A stretch of 33,492 nucleotides of DNA from the NCBI GenBank assembly GCA_937968015.1, contig CALBSO010000027.1:1-33492 (forward strand), written 5' to 3'. The DNA is from an uncultured Thermomicrobia bacterium. GTDB lineage: Bacteria > Chloroflexota > Chloroflexia > Thermomicrobiales > JALYUS01. The notes beneath the pieces are model-generated. The model was given only the letters and a program-made list of their open reading frames with translations, did not search any database and was not told the DNA's origin. A program made the translations under genes and the position numbers. This document shows positions 1 to 9,739 of this stretch, one piece after another (the first letter of the stretch is position 1; every line of letters starts with the position of its first letter).

Positions 1-18
1 CCCTCCCCCCGTCCGGTT

Positions 19-34
19 CCCCCACCGGCGGGGG
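19..34 (-). terminator. G/C hairpin just past the mfd stop (weak terminator candidate)
   Basis: Five C at 19-23 and five G at 30-34 enclose a six-base loop, nine bases beyond the mfd stop codon. There is no T tract on the mfd strand; three T follow on the plus strand. It could help end mfd transcription, or serve a plus-strand gene left of the window. Weak evidence. Confidence 0.25.
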
Positions 35-42
35 TTTCCATT

Positions 43-3000
43 TCACGATCCGCGCGAACCCATCCCGGCGGTTTCGAGCACGGGAAGGGCCTGCGCCGCT
101 GCTGCTTCGACTTCCGTCAGGGTCGTGTTCAACGCGACGCGCCAGTCCGGTAAGTGGCGGGCGTTGAGGCGGACGGTGTTGGGGGTGAAGCGGATTTCGC
201 GGCCGAACTGGCGGAGCAAGCGTGCCTGATTGAGCCGCACGGTTGGGACAGGGCGCAAAACGATTTCGTGCTCGATCTGGTTGATCACCTCGATCCCGAC
301 GCCGCGCGCCCGGATTTTCCAGCGGACGAGGTCGAGGAGGCCGGCGACGGGTGGTGGCACCGGGCCGAAGCGGTCCGTCAGTTCTCGTGCCATCTCGTCC
401 ACCCCAACGAGCGTATCGAGATCGGCGATGCGGCGATAGAGCGTGATGCGGAGCGGATCGTCGGGCACATACGAGGGCGGCAGGAAGGCGGTCACGGGCA
501 GATCGAGTGAGACGGGGCGCTCCTCCGGCGTCGCCTCGCCGGTGCGCGCCTCCTCGACTGCCGCGTGCAGCAGGCGCGTGTAGAGATCGAAGCCGACCGC
601 CGCGATGTGGCCGCTCTGCTCGGCGCCGAGGATGTTCCCCGCACCGCGGATCTCCAGGTCGCGCATCGCCAGTTGGAAGCCCGCACCGAGGTCGCTCGCC
701 TCCTGAATCGCTTCGAGCCGCTGCTGCGCCTCGGCGGTCATCGGCTTCGTCGGGTCGTAGAGGAAATATGCATATGCGCGGTTGGATGAACGCCCGACCC
801 GGCCCCGCAGTTGATAGAGTTGGGTCAGCCCATAGTTCGTCGCGTCATCCACGATCAGCGTATTCGCGTTCGGGATGTCGAGGCCCGATTCGATGATCGT
901 CGTGCAGAGCAGCACATCGAATTCGCGCTGGACGAACTTCAGCATGACCTCTTCGAGTTTGCCGTCCTCCATCTGGCCGTGGCCGATGCCGATGCGCGCC
1001 TCGGGGATGAGATCAGTGAGCATCTTGTAGTAGTGCGGGATACTCTGCACGCGGTTATGCACGAAAAAGACCTGCCCGTCGCGATCTAACTCCCGCAGCG
1101 TCACTTCGCGTACGATGTTTTCGGTGTACGGGGTGACGAAGGTGCGGACGGGCAGCCGCTCCTCCGGCGGTGTCTGAATCAGCGAGAGATCGCGGACGCC
1201 GATCAGCGAGAGATGGAGCGTGCGCGGGATCGGGGTCGCGCTGAGGGTAAGGACATCTATCTCCGCGCGCATTTGCTTGAACCGCTCCTTGTGCCGCACG
1301 CCGAACCGCTGCTCCTCATCCACGACGATCAGGCCAAGCCGCTTGAAGCGAATGTCCTTCTGCAACAGGCGGTGCGTGCCGATCACAATATCAATTTGTC
1401 CGTCCGCGAGCGCCTTCGCGGTCGTCTCATTTTCGCGCGCCGAGCGCAAGCGGGAGAGCATTTCGATGCGTACCGGGAACGCGGCCAGCCGCTCCCGGAA
1501 TGTCCGGAAATGCTGCAACGCGAGCACCGTCGTCGGCACGAGCACCGCGACCTGCTGACCGGCGTTGACGACCTTGAAGGCGGCCCTGAGCGCGACTTCC
1601 GTCTTGCCGAAGCCGACATCGCCGCAGAGGAGTCGGTCCATTGGCTCCGACCCTTCGAGGTCGCGCTGCACCTCCGTTATTGCGCGCTGCTGATCGGCGG
1701 TCTCTTCGTACGGAAACGAATCGGCGAGCGCGTTGTCCCACGGCGTATCTTCGCCGTAACCGGGCCGCACGGCGGTCTCACGGGCCGCATACAGCCGTAT
1801 CAAGTCATCCGCGAGGTCAAGCACCGCCTTCTTGACGCGGCTCTTCACCCGCGACCATTCGCTGCCGCCGAGTTTGTGTACTGTCGGTTCCGTGCCTCCT
1901 GCCTGATACGGGGCGACGCGGTCCGTTTGGTCTACCGGCACATAGAGGCGATCCGCGCCCGCATATTCGATCAACAGATATTCGCGCGCCGCGCCGCTGG
2001 TTGTGAGTGTGACGAGGCCACGATAGACGCCGACACCGTGCTCGATGTGGACGACGTACTGCCCTTCCGTCAACCCCTCGATAAAGGCACGAGCGGCGGT
2101 CTGCGAGCGGCGGGCAGGCCGTCGTATGACGGTCTGCACGCCAAATAGTTCGCGATCCGACAGGATGAGCGCGCCAAGTGATGGGCTGCGCCACCCCACC
2201 GGCAGTACGGCATGCACGAGTTCGATGCCACCGATCGGCGGCGGAGTGAGATGGGCGAGCGACGCATCGCCGACGGTGCGAGGGCGGTTCGTACGCGTCA
2301 TTGGATAGAGATCGGCCTCGAGCAGCAATTCGCGCATGCGTTGATCTTGATTGGTCGCGATCACGACGCGATCGCCGGCGACCGATGCGGCCCGGATCGT
2401 CTCAATCGCCTGATCGAGCCTGCCGCCGAACGCCGGTGCGGGGTCGAATCCGCGTGTGCCACGCGCCAACTGCTCGTCTTCGGCCCCCGGCGTATCCTCC
2501 CATGAACCGATGTCGAGATGCGTCCGCGCGCGGATGCGCTCCTGGACGGCATCCCATGTGAGATACGGCGTGCGGATGTTCCCCGGCAGTTCCCCGCCCT
2601 GCACGAACTGCGCGCGCAACTCCTCCGCCTGCGCGGCGAGTTGCGTCCCGGCGAGGCGCACCGCGCCCGGCTCGTCCACGATCACCAGTGTGTCGTCGGG
2701 GAGCGCGTCCAGGAGCGTTGCCATTTCCGGCAGAACGTATGGCGCCAGTGGGCCGTCACCGAGTGGCGGCACATCGCCCCGTGCCAATGCTGCGCGGTGC
2801 CGCTCCCACTCCGCGATAATTTCCGGTCTCAAGGCGTCGAGGTCAATCTCACCGAGCGCGGCGGCAGCGGCGGATGCCCGCCATGGCGGCAGTTCAACCG
2901 GCGGGATGATCGCCACGCGGTCAACACGACCGGACGACCGCTGCGTTGCCGGATCGAACTGGCGAATGCTTTCGATCTCGTCGCCGAACAATTCGATGCG

Positions 3001-3603
3001 TACCGGGCTGTCCATCGTCGGCGGGAAAATATCAATGATGCCGCCGCGCCGCGAGAGTTGGCCGGGTTGCTCGACGAGTGGCTCACTCGTGTAGCCCCAC
3101 GCGAGCCACTCAGCGAGCCGCTCGCGTTCATTGAACCGGATGCCGACGCGCAAGAGCGTCGTATGGCTCCGCAATTCCTCAACCGGCATGACGGGGCGCA
3201 TCAGACCGCCCGCTGCCGTGATGACAACCGGGCATGCGCCGTCTTCGTGCGCCGTCGCGAGACGGTGGAGGATATTCAGGCGTGGCGCGGCGGTAGCGGG
3301 GTCGCGGGGCAGCACCTCATACGGTAACGCGTCGGGGGTCTGCCATTGATAGAGGGAAACCCTATCCGGTGGCACGTATGCGCCAATTGCCTCCGCGATA
3401 TCCTGCGCGCGGTCGGGCCGTGATGTGACGATGAGTACGGGGCGACCGAGGTAAGCCGCGATCGCCGCCTCGACATACGGACGCGCGGCGACCGTCAAGC
3501 CCGGCAAGGAAATCCCACGACCGTCACGCCGTTCGATCGCCGCCACTATCTCGATGAACCACGATTGATCACGCAGCAGGGGCAGCAGGTCGGCAAGTGC
3601 CAT
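43..3603 (-). CDS. mfd: Transcription-repair coupling factor Mfd
   Basis: 1186-residue cytosolic DNA translocase that removes RNA polymerase stalled at lesions and recruits UvrA for nucleotide excision repair. The whole family architecture is visible: an N-terminal UvrB-like region, an RNA-polymerase-interacting region around residues 515-580 (VVHIEHGVGVYRGL), Walker A GDVGFGKTE near 661-669, Walker B DEEQ near 762-765, helicase motif LSATPIPRT, a QLRGRVGR motif and a C-terminal TRCF domain. The length is normal. The reading frame is open 50 codons further upstream, but the ATG at 3603 is preceded by AAGGAA at good spacing and matches family starts. It is last in a minus-strand gene run, with a 180-base gap and its own extended -10 promoter. 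Very secure. Confidence 0.97.
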   Translation of the reverse strand: MALADLLPLLRDQSWFIEIVAAIERRDGRGISLPGLTVAARPYVEAAIAAYLGRPVLIVTSRPDRAQDIAEAIGAYVPPDRVSLYQWQTPDALPYEVLPRDPATAAPRLNILHRLATAHEDGACPVVITAAGGLMRPVMPVEELRSHTTLLRVGIRFNERERLAEWLAWGYTSEPLVEQPGQLSRRGGIIDIFPPTMDSPVRIELFGDEIESIRQFDPATQRSSGRVDRVAIIPPVELPPWRASAAAAALGEIDLDALRPEIIAEWERHRAALARGDVPPLGDGPLAPYVLPEMATLLDALPDDTLVIVDEPGAVRLAGTQLAAQAEELRAQFVQGGELPGNIRTPYLTWDAVQERIRARTHLDIGSWEDTPGAEDEQLARGTRGFDPAPAFGGRLDQAIETIRAASVAGDRVVIATNQDQRMRELLLEADLYPMTRTNRPRTVGDASLAHLTPPPIGGIELVHAVLPVGWRSPSLGALILSDRELFGVQTVIRRPARRSQTAARAFIEGLTEGQYVVHIEHGVGVYRGLVTLTTSGAAREYLLIEYAGADRLYVPVDQTDRVAPYQAGGTEPTVHKLGGSEWSRVKSRVKKAVLDLADDLIRLYAARETAVRPGYGEDTPWDNALADSFPYEETADQQRAITEVQRDLEGSEPMDRLLCGDVGFGKTEVALRAAFKVVNAGQQVAVLVPTTVLALQHFRTFRERLAAFPVRIEMLSRLRSARENETTAKALADGQIDIVIGTHRLLQKDIRFKRLGLIVVDEEQRFGVRHKERFKQMRAEIDVLTLSATPIPRTLHLSLIGVRDLSLIQTPPEERLPVRTFVTPYTENIVREVTLRELDRDGQVFFVHNRVQSIPHYYKMLTDLIPEARIGIGHGQMEDGKLEEVMLKFVQREFDVLLCTTIIESGLDIPNANTLIVDDATNYGLTQLYQLRGRVGRSSNRAYAYFLYDPTKPMTAEAQQRLEAIQEASDLGAGFQLAMRDLEIRGAGNILGAEQSGHIAAVGFDLYTRLLHAAVEEARTGEATPEERPVSLDLPVTAFLPPSYVPDDPLRITLYRRIADLDTLVGVDEMARELTDRFGPVPPPVAGLLDLVRWKIRARGVGIEVINQIEHEIVLRPVPTVRLNQARLLRQFGREIRFTPNTVRLNARHLPDWRVALNTTLTEVEAAAAQALPVLETAGMGSRGS

Positions 3604-3703
3604 ACAGGGGCGTTCCTTCCACGACGACGGCCCAGTACACTGGCGAAGCAGCAACAAAGAGCCTCCGATGAGCGTTTGCACGCCAACCGGATTACCACGG
3701 CTG

Positions 3704-3712
3704 AGTATAGCA
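3704..3712 (-). promoter_or_regulatory. Extended -10 promoter of mfd
   Basis: On the minus strand TGCTATACT is an extended -10 (TGn plus TATACT), about 100 bases upstream of the mfd ATG. The -35 position (GGCGAC) is poor, as often tolerated with an extended -10. GAACAACCGTGC at 3710-3721 abuts it and resembles the LexA operators in this window with one arm mismatch. Confidence 0.5.
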
Positions 3713-3783
3713 CGGTTGTTCGGCCCGTCGCCGTGGCGTCTCCTGCCCCGCACGTCGAGTGCCGCGGCAAAAATGGTGAGAAT

Positions 3784-4305
3784 CTACGGCGTCTCTCGCT
3801 CCACCTCGACATGCACAGTTTCTTTCCGGACGGTCTCGGTCATTGTGACTTCGCCGCCTTGCCGGACGCGGCGCACGAGCACATCTTTGACGACGTTGGG
3901 CAGGACGGTGATCACCACCTCTTGCTCGCGTAACGCGATGTTCAATTCCCGAACGGGCATGACCGTCCGTGTTGTCGGCAACGGGAGCGTGCCGCCATGC
4001 ATCGCCTGGAGCGACTGCGGATCGCTCGCGGGCGCGTTCCCGAACATCGCCCGCACTGCGTCGGACATGACGGTGAGATGGACGACATTCGCGGCGGCGT
4101 CAAAGGCGCCGATCGTTTGCAGCGGCAAATAGACGTCCCCATCCGCCATCATCGAGGCGCCGGCGTGGAGATAGGTCGTGCCAACCGCGAGGACCGTTCC
4201 GACGGGCACACCGTCGCTCGCGACGAGCGCCGCACCCGCCGGAATTTGCCACCATTGCTCACCGCTCGGTCCATATTGCACCAATGGATTCTCCTGTGCT
4301 TGCAT
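3784..4305 (-). CDS. PRC-barrel-like / DUF2382-like domain protein
   Basis: 173-residue protein of unknown function. Residues about 20-82 look like a small beta-barrel of the PRC-barrel/DUF2171 type (AALVASDGVPVGTVLAVG, DGDVYLPLQTIG). Residues about 115-170 resemble half of a DUF2382 repeat, with alternating charged beta strands (MPVRELNIALREQEVVITV, TETVRKETVHVEVE). Such proteins are common in stress-tolerant bacteria, but no reaction is known. An ATG lies five codons upstream, yet AAGGAGG at 4311-4317 sits five bases before the ATG at 4305, so that is the start. It lies 21 bases after the ribokinase gene and is probably co-transcribed with it. The domain call is by pattern memory. Confidence 0.7.
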   Translation of the reverse strand: MQAQENPLVQYGPSGEQWWQIPAGAALVASDGVPVGTVLAVGTTYLHAGASMMADGDVYLPLQTIGAFDAAANVVHLTVMSDAVRAMFGNAPASDPQSLQAMHGGTLPLPTTRTVMPVRELNIALREQEVVITVLPNVVKDVLVRRVRQGGEVTMTETVRKETVHVEVERETP

Positions 4306-4326
4306 TGCCGCCTCCTTCATTCGCGA

Positions 4327-5277
4327 TTACGACGCTGTTGTTGATCGCAAGAACGCCTCGAGTTGTTCCGTCGTCGGCATCCCGGTCGTCGCACCGAAGA
4401 TCGTTGTTGAGTAACTGGCTGCCGATACCGCCCGCCGTGCCGCTTCGTCAATTACCGTCCCACCGACGATCGCGGCGGCGAGTGCGCCCGTAAAGCAGTC
4501 GCCGGCCCCGGTCGTATCCACAACATGGACGCGCGGCGCCCGGATGAGCATGGTCCGCGCGCCCGTCGCGATAATCGCGCCCGCCGCGCCAAGCGTGACG
4601 ATGACGGTCTGCGGCCCCCGCGCTCGTAGCCGCGCCGCTACATCGTCGGCGTTCTCTTCCGTGACCGCGCTCGCCCACTCGGCGAGATCGCCCGCCTCCA
4701 CCTCATTGGCGACCAGGATGTCCACATGTTGGAGGAGGCCCCGTGCCTCGGCTTTATACGGCGCGCTGTTGAGGAGTGTCGTCAGCCCCGCCGCGCGCGC
4801 GCGGGCGAGACCGGCAGCCACCGTTTCGAGCGGCAACTCCAGTTGGGCGATCAAGAGGCCACCCGCCGCCATCGCCAGCATTGTTCCGGAGATATCGCCC
4901 TCGGTGACGCACCAATTCGCCCCCGCCGCGACGACAATCGTGTTCTCGCCACGCGCATTGACAGTGATCAGCGCGACGCCGGTCGGGCTGTCCGCGATGC
5001 GTTTGATCGCCGCGACATCTATGCCTGCCGCCGTCATCTCCTCGATCCGGCGTGTGCCAAAGTCGTCCGTGCCCACCGCGCCGATGAACTGCACCGGCGC
5101 GCCGAGCCGGGCCGCCGCCGTCGCCTGGTTTGCCCCCTTGCCTCCACCAACAACCGCGAATTCGGAGCCGTGCAGAGTCTCACCAGGGCGGGGAAAGTGC
5201 GGCGCACGGACGACAAGGTCGGTATTGATGCTCCCGAGCACCACAACGGGGCGGAGGGCCGGCGTCGGTGATGTCAT
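4327..5277 (-). CDS. rbsK: Ribokinase (PfkB family carbohydrate kinase)
   Basis: About 316 residues; phosphorylates ribose (or a related sugar or nucleoside) at C5 with ATP in the cytosol. Visible family marks are the N-terminal VVVLGSINTDLVV strand, the substrate motif GGGKGANQATAAARLGA, and the C-terminal PfkB signature DTTGAGDCFTGALAAA with the catalytic Asp near residue 260. Length is typical. The frame is open upstream into the transglutaminase-like gene. The chosen ATG (5277) has GAGGAG about ten bases upstream; the ATG at 5286 is an alternative but sits too close to that site. No ribose transporter or deoxyribose genes are nearby, so the exact sugar is inferred from motif similarity. 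The gap to the upstream gene is 70 bases. Confidence 0.9.
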   Translation of the reverse strand: MTSPTPALRPVVVLGSINTDLVVRAPHFPRPGETLHGSEFAVVGGGKGANQATAAARLGAPVQFIGAVGTDDFGTRRIEEMTAAGIDVAAIKRIADSPTGVALITVNARGENTIVVAAGANWCVTEGDISGTMLAMAAGGLLIAQLELPLETVAAGLARARAAGLTTLLNSAPYKAEARGLLQHVDILVANEVEAGDLAEWASAVTEENADDVAARLRARGPQTVIVTLGAAGAIIATGARTMLIRAPRVHVVDTTGAGDCFTGALAAAIVGGTVIDEAARRAVSAASYSTTIFGATTGMPTTEQLEAFLRSTTAS

Positions 5278-5347
5278 ACTCGCCATGCTCCTCACGTAGG
5301 CTCCGACTCTCCTGATTTGGTCGCGCGGATCGTCCGCCCCCGGTTCA

Positions 5348-8344
5348 CTACCGCTGACGGCGGCCACGCGGTTGAATCGGCGGCGCGGCGTCCGTCTCTT
5401 TGCGGTTTTTGCGCCGGTTGCCCGGCAGCGCACTCTGGACAACCAACCGACGCAGCCGCATCCAGGCCGTGCGCGTCTCGGCGACATCCGCATCGTCGGG
5501 CGGACGCCCGGCGTATTGTTCCTCGGCATATCGCCGCGCGATGAGCATCGCGGAGTCCTTACTGCCCGGGAGGCGCTGCGCTACCGCCGCCGCCGTCTCG
5601 AATGGCGTCGTCGTCTGGTTCCAGCGGATGAGCCCGGTGAGGCCCGTCGCGCGGGTCATGCGCGCGTACCACTGTGTCGCCCCGCCCATGCCGCGGAAGG
5701 TACGCAGCCACAGGAAGGCGACCGCGAGCGCGAACAGCCCGAACAGGAGCGGGATCACGAAGAAGAGGGGGCTGATCTGGCGCTGCTGTGCCAGAGGCGT
5801 GTATGTGCCGCCCGGGTCGAACCCGCCATTCAGTTCCTCATCCAACTGGCGCAGGCGATCCTCGCCGCGCGCGTCGAGACGATCCTGCCCACCGGCGAGG
5901 TCGCCGATGGCCGTGGCATTGGGATTTGTCGCGTTCACCGTCGGCACGATCTGCGGGCCGCGTGTGATCGGCGGGACGCCGGGTCGCGGCGTCGGATCGA
6001 AGGTGATCCAACCGAATTGCGGGAAATAAACCTCCACCCACGCGTGCGCTTGATTCTCCAGTGAGACGAGCCGGCCATCTTCCGCTCGCCCACCGGGGAG
6101 ATAGCCGACGACTTCGCGCGCCGGGACACCGTTCAGCCGGAGCAGTACGAGCATTGCCGTCGAGAAGTACTCGCCGTACCCCTGCTTCGACTGAAAGAGG
6201 AAATAGTCGGTGACGTCGCGGTCGAACGGCGGCAGGTTGATTTTTTCCTGGTAGAGATAGTGATCGCGCAGGTACTTCTCCACCGCTGCCGCGTAGTCGT
6301 ACTGGTTCGTCGTGCCTTTCGCCAGACTCTGCGCGAGATCGGCGGTGCGCTGGGTGATGCCGTCCGGTAACTGCGTGTATCGGTCCGTCCACTTCGGCAG
6401 TTGGGTGGGCGCGTTGCGGAGCATCTCCTCCGTCGCTTCACTGACGCGCACGGACTCGGTCACATCCTTGCCGACCGGCACGGGCGCGGTGGAGATCACT
6501 TCATCAATATCGGAGAAGTTCGGCGCCTGCCCGCGATAGAGGATCGCGGTCACCTTGCCGTCTTCAACGACGATCTGCGTCTGAATCAGCGTCGCGGCGA
6601 GGCGGTTCTGCTCCTGCGTGATCGCATCAAAGCGCCGGTCCAGCGGGGCGAGTGCCGCCTGGGGCGTGGTCGTCACAGCCGGTGTGGCCGTCGGCGGCGC
6701 ACTCGTCGTTCCGACGGTCGTGCCACCCGCTGGCGTTGGTGCGGGCGATGGCGTTGGCTGGAGAACGGGCGCTTGCACGATCGTCACACGGAGAATACGC
6801 GGCGGTTGGCCGCCCTGCGCCACCGCCTGCTGCTGCGTGCGGGCGACGAGTTGCGCCAACTGCTCCGGCGTGAAGGTCGTCGGTGTCGTCACGGGCACGT
6901 AGATGACCAGCGTGCCGTCCCGCTGCAGCGTCACCTGCCCTTGCGCGCCCGGCCGCAGCGTCGGCGGCGTGTCCGTCGGGAGCGTCAATCCTTGCAAACT
7001 GGATACCTTCGTGACGAGGTCCGCGAGCGGTGCGGGTACGGGGTCGGCGGCGGCTGGCGGGATCGTCGTGCCGGTGAGATTGAAACTCTGCCAGCCGAGG
7101 CTGACGAGCGTTTGCGTATTGATATGTTCGAGTTGCGCGCCGGTGACCGGCAGGATGTTTCCACGCGGGCGGAAGAGTTGCGTTGTGCAACTGGCGCTCT
7201 TTGCGGTCTGATCGGCGATGGGAGGCAACGGCACGGCTTTGTCCGCGTCCAGCGAGATATGCGGGTCGTAGGTGCTGCCATCCGGTTGCTGCGCCTTAAA
7301 ATCGTTCGGCACCTGCTTTTTGAAACCATGACCGGTGTAGAAATCGTAGGTGTTCATTTTGATGTACTGGCCGGGAATCGTGTCGCACTTCAGGGCAATC
7401 GCGGGGTCTTCCGGGAGATTCAGGCCGCCGCCGAGTTGGAATGTATCGCCGAAGGCAGCGAAGCCCGGAAAGGTGCTCCGTGTCCGCCCACGACCCTGGA
7501 TACTCGGAAAGAAGCCTTCCCAGCGCCCTTCGAGGGTATTCCACGGTGCGGATGCCCGCTCCCACGCCGTATGCACCGGCCCACCATGCACAGAGAATGG
7601 CAGCAGGTAGGAGAAAATCAGTAAGGCGAGCGACAACCCCGTCGCAACGGACATAAATCGCCAACCGAGCGAGTCGGGGAACTTGATGCGCGCCGTACGC
7701 CACTCCGCCTGTTGCTGGAAGGCATAAAAGCGGATCGCCAGAGGAATGACAATCAGGAGGAAGAGGAAGAGATAGACACCGCTGTCCACCCGGTCGTAAC
7801 CGAGGTTGATGAGCAGAATAAGGCCGGCGACGCCAATCGTCGGTGAGAGCCAGTGCGACCGAAAGATCCACCACATCGAGAAATAGGCGAAGAAGTACAT
7901 GAGCACGGCGCAGATGAGGATGAAGAGGAAGAGATCGTCCTCCGCTTTGCCGTTCCACGCGGCCCGGAGATAGTTGCCGAGGCGGTGGGCCAACTCGACC
8001 GATTTGCCGCGCGTCCCGCCGAAACGATCGTCTATTACCGACAGTGTCCGCAGCCAGATCGTGGCGATACCGACGCCGAACCCAATCAGATGCGCGTAAT
8101 AGTTCCTCAGTGGCATGATGCGGGCGAGCACGAACCCGGCGAGCAGCCCAATCCACGTCACGGACGGCAAAATACGTAGTTCCGGCGCCCATTCCGCGCG
8201 CAAGATCGCCGACTGTACGAGCAGCACCATCAGCGCGACGAGGGCGCACGTTCCCCACCCTTCCGGCAAACGGAGCGGACGGAGCACAGTCTCCCAACTC
8301 GGTTTGGGGAGTTTCGACTTCCAGTCGGTGAACGATTGTGCCAT
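5348..8344 (-). CDS. Large membrane transglutaminase-like protein, catalytic Cys replaced by Gly
   Basis: 998 residues in the TgpA-like layout: seven predicted membrane helices in residues 31-250 (31-48, 57-76, 84-101, 137-160, 167-182, 190-207, 229-250), a long extracytoplasmic region with a Pro/Thr-rich linker, a transglutaminase core, one more helix near 859-880 and a DUF4129-like cytoplasmic tail. In the core the His (H767, QAHAWVE) and Asp (D783, FDPTP) are present, but the usual GxCEYFATAM Cys is Gly724 (GYGEYFSTAM; codon GGC at 6175-6173). It would therefore be inactive as a Cys-dependent enzyme unless another residue substitutes. It follows moxR and a DUF58 gene, the standard partners, with a 48-base gap. 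The family call is strong; loss of activity is inferred. Confidence 0.92.
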   Translation of the reverse strand: MAQSFTDWKSKLPKPSWETVLRPLRLPEGWGTCALVALMVLLVQSAILRAEWAPELRILPSVTWIGLLAGFVLARIMPLRNYYAHLIGFGVGIATIWLRTLSVIDDRFGGTRGKSVELAHRLGNYLRAAWNGKAEDDLFLFILICAVLMYFFAYFSMWWIFRSHWLSPTIGVAGLILLINLGYDRVDSGVYLFLFLLIVIPLAIRFYAFQQQAEWRTARIKFPDSLGWRFMSVATGLSLALLIFSYLLPFSVHGGPVHTAWERASAPWNTLEGRWEGFFPSIQGRGRTRSTFPGFAAFGDTFQLGGGLNLPEDPAIALKCDTIPGQYIKMNTYDFYTGHGFKKQVPNDFKAQQPDGSTYDPHISLDADKAVPLPPIADQTAKSASCTTQLFRPRGNILPVTGAQLEHINTQTLVSLGWQSFNLTGTTIPPAAADPVPAPLADLVTKVSSLQGLTLPTDTPPTLRPGAQGQVTLQRDGTLVIYVPVTTPTTFTPEQLAQLVARTQQQAVAQGGQPPRILRVTIVQAPVLQPTPSPAPTPAGGTTVGTTSAPPTATPAVTTTPQAALAPLDRRFDAITQEQNRLAATLIQTQIVVEDGKVTAILYRGQAPNFSDIDEVISTAPVPVGKDVTESVRVSEATEEMLRNAPTQLPKWTDRYTQLPDGITQRTADLAQSLAKGTTNQYDYAAAVEKYLRDHYLYQEKINLPPFDRDVTDYFLFQSKQGYGEYFSTAMLVLLRLNGVPAREVVGYLPGGRAEDGRLVSLENQAHAWVEVYFPQFGWITFDPTPRPGVPPITRGPQIVPTVNATNPNATAIGDLAGGQDRLDARGEDRLRQLDEELNGGFDPGGTYTPLAQQRQISPLFFVIPLLFGLFALAVAFLWLRTFRGMGGATQWYARMTRATGLTGLIRWNQTTTPFETAAAVAQRLPGSKDSAMLIARRYAEEQYAGRPPDDADVAETRTAWMRLRRLVVQSALPGNRRKNRKETDAAPPIQPRGRRQR

Positions 8345-8392
8345 GCTGCGAACCCCCGCGCCGTGAGGAGCGGCGCCGTACGGAGCGAACGA

Positions 8393-9739
8393 CTACGGGA
8401 CGGCCGGTTGCTGGACAGGGATACCGCCGCGCACTTCCTCGCGCGGCGCACGGACGACTTGCGGTTCGGGCGTCGGGCGGATCGTCGGCGGCGCGGCATC
8501 CGACAGACCGATTGGATGCGTGAGGGCCCGGCCGATTTCCTCGCCCCGTCGCACCATGTAGACCGGTACATTCGCCGCCGTCAGGCTGGTGACGACGCGG
8601 TAGGTGCCGCGCGGCGCGCCGAATGACTCGGCGTCCACAATCACGGCGACCGCCTTGACGCCGCGATAGACGAGCGGCAGCAACCCCGCCACCCAGCCCT
8701 CGTCGGCGGACGGCGTGACCACGACGAGCGCGCTATTGCGCCCAAACCGTACCGACTCGGCCGTTAACACTTCCTGCAGATCGGTCATGCCATCAGCATG
8801 GACGACCGAGAGCGCTTCGAGCATCTTTAATGTCTGCCGCTCGCCACGGTCCGTATGCACGATCTCGCTATGCATGCCGCGCGCGACCAGGCCGACGTTA
8901 CGCCCTTGCTCGACGAAGTGCTGCATGATCGAGGCAGCAATCGTGATCGCGGTCTCTTCGGTGGAGATCGCCCATTCGTCCATCGGTTCCGGCACACCCG
9001 GTTGCGACGGCGGGGCGACGGCATGGACCGGCTGGTGGAGATCAACGAGCACCCAGACATCGGTCGTCGGATCGAGTTCGAATTCCTTGACCATCAGTTT
9101 GCCGGTCCGTGCCGTCGTGCTCCAGGCGATCCGATTGAAGGAGTCGCCCCAGAAATACTCGCGGACGCCCGATGCGTTCGGCGTCACGTAATGTGTGCGC
9201 CGCTGCGTTGCCGCGCCACCCGGCAGATCGCCGACCGAGACGACGAACGAGGAGACATCCACCGTCGCGGGATAGACCACGAGACTGGCGGTTTCGGGGA
9301 TCAGCCGCTGCGCCGGGAAGAGGCCGAAGGGATCTCCGCCACGGAGCGTGAGCGGGCCGATGGTAAATTTGCCGCGCTGCGTGCAGCGGGTGCGGACGCG
9401 CCAGTGATACGGCTGACCGGCGGGCAAATGCACGACCTGGCTGGTGGCGGGGGCGTGGCCCGGCAACGTCGAATGGTCGCGCACTTCCAGCCAGAGCTTC
9501 GATACCTTGCCCCGATTCTCGATTTTCAGGCGCTCGTCCATCGTCTGGCCGACTTGCGCGCGATCTGTCCGCGTCTCCCGCGTGAGGGCAAGAGAACGCA
9601 GGCTGACGCGGCTCCAGATGAAGGCAACGATCAGCACGCCGACGACGACGAAGAAGAGCGTGTCGAGCACACCCCAACCGCTCACCTGCGCCGCGATCAG
9701 AATGACAATAGCCAGCGCGCCAACCTTGGCCGCGTTCAC
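8393..9739 (-). CDS. DUF58 domain protein
   Basis: 448 residues with two N-terminal membrane helices (about 5-22 and 26-44) and a DUF58 region around 191-232 (SGVREYFWGDSFNRIAWSTTARTGK), followed by a region resembling a von Willebrand A-type fold (VWVLVDLHQ, ALVVVTPSADEGWVAGL). DUF58 proteins occur next to MoxR ATPases and transglutaminase-like proteins and are thought to act with them at the membrane, possibly in protein-complex assembly; the exact role is unknown. Its ATG overlaps the stop of the moxR-like gene by four bases (9736-9739), indicating translational coupling. The C-terminal tail is Pro-rich. Confidence 0.93.
   Translation of the reverse strand: MNAAKVGALAIVILIAAQVSGWGVLDTLFFVVVGVLIVAFIWSRVSLRSLALTRETRTDRAQVGQTMDERLKIENRGKVSKLWLEVRDHSTLPGHAPATSQVVHLPAGQPYHWRVRTRCTQRGKFTIGPLTLRGGDPFGLFPAQRLIPETASLVVYPATVDVSSFVVSVGDLPGGAATQRRTHYVTPNASGVREYFWGDSFNRIAWSTTARTGKLMVKEFELDPTTDVWVLVDLHQPVHAVAPPSQPGVPEPMDEWAISTEETAITIAASIMQHFVEQGRNVGLVARGMHSEIVHTDRGERQTLKMLEALSVVHADGMTDLQEVLTAESVRFGRNSALVVVTPSADEGWVAGLLPLVYRGVKAVAVIVDAESFGAPRGTYRVVTSLTAANVPVYMVRRGEEIGRALTHPIGLSDAAPPTIRPTPEPQVVRAPREEVRGGIPVQQPAVP

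Noticed and set aside
1213..2148. Long plus-strand open frame of 311 codons inside mfd
   Set aside because: Antisense shadow of the clearly coding mfd gene in GC-rich DNA; no motifs or ribosome site.
6401..7624. Plus-strand open frame of 407 codons inside the transglutaminase-like gene
   Set aside because: Arg-rich, low-complexity shadow of the real gene on the other strand.
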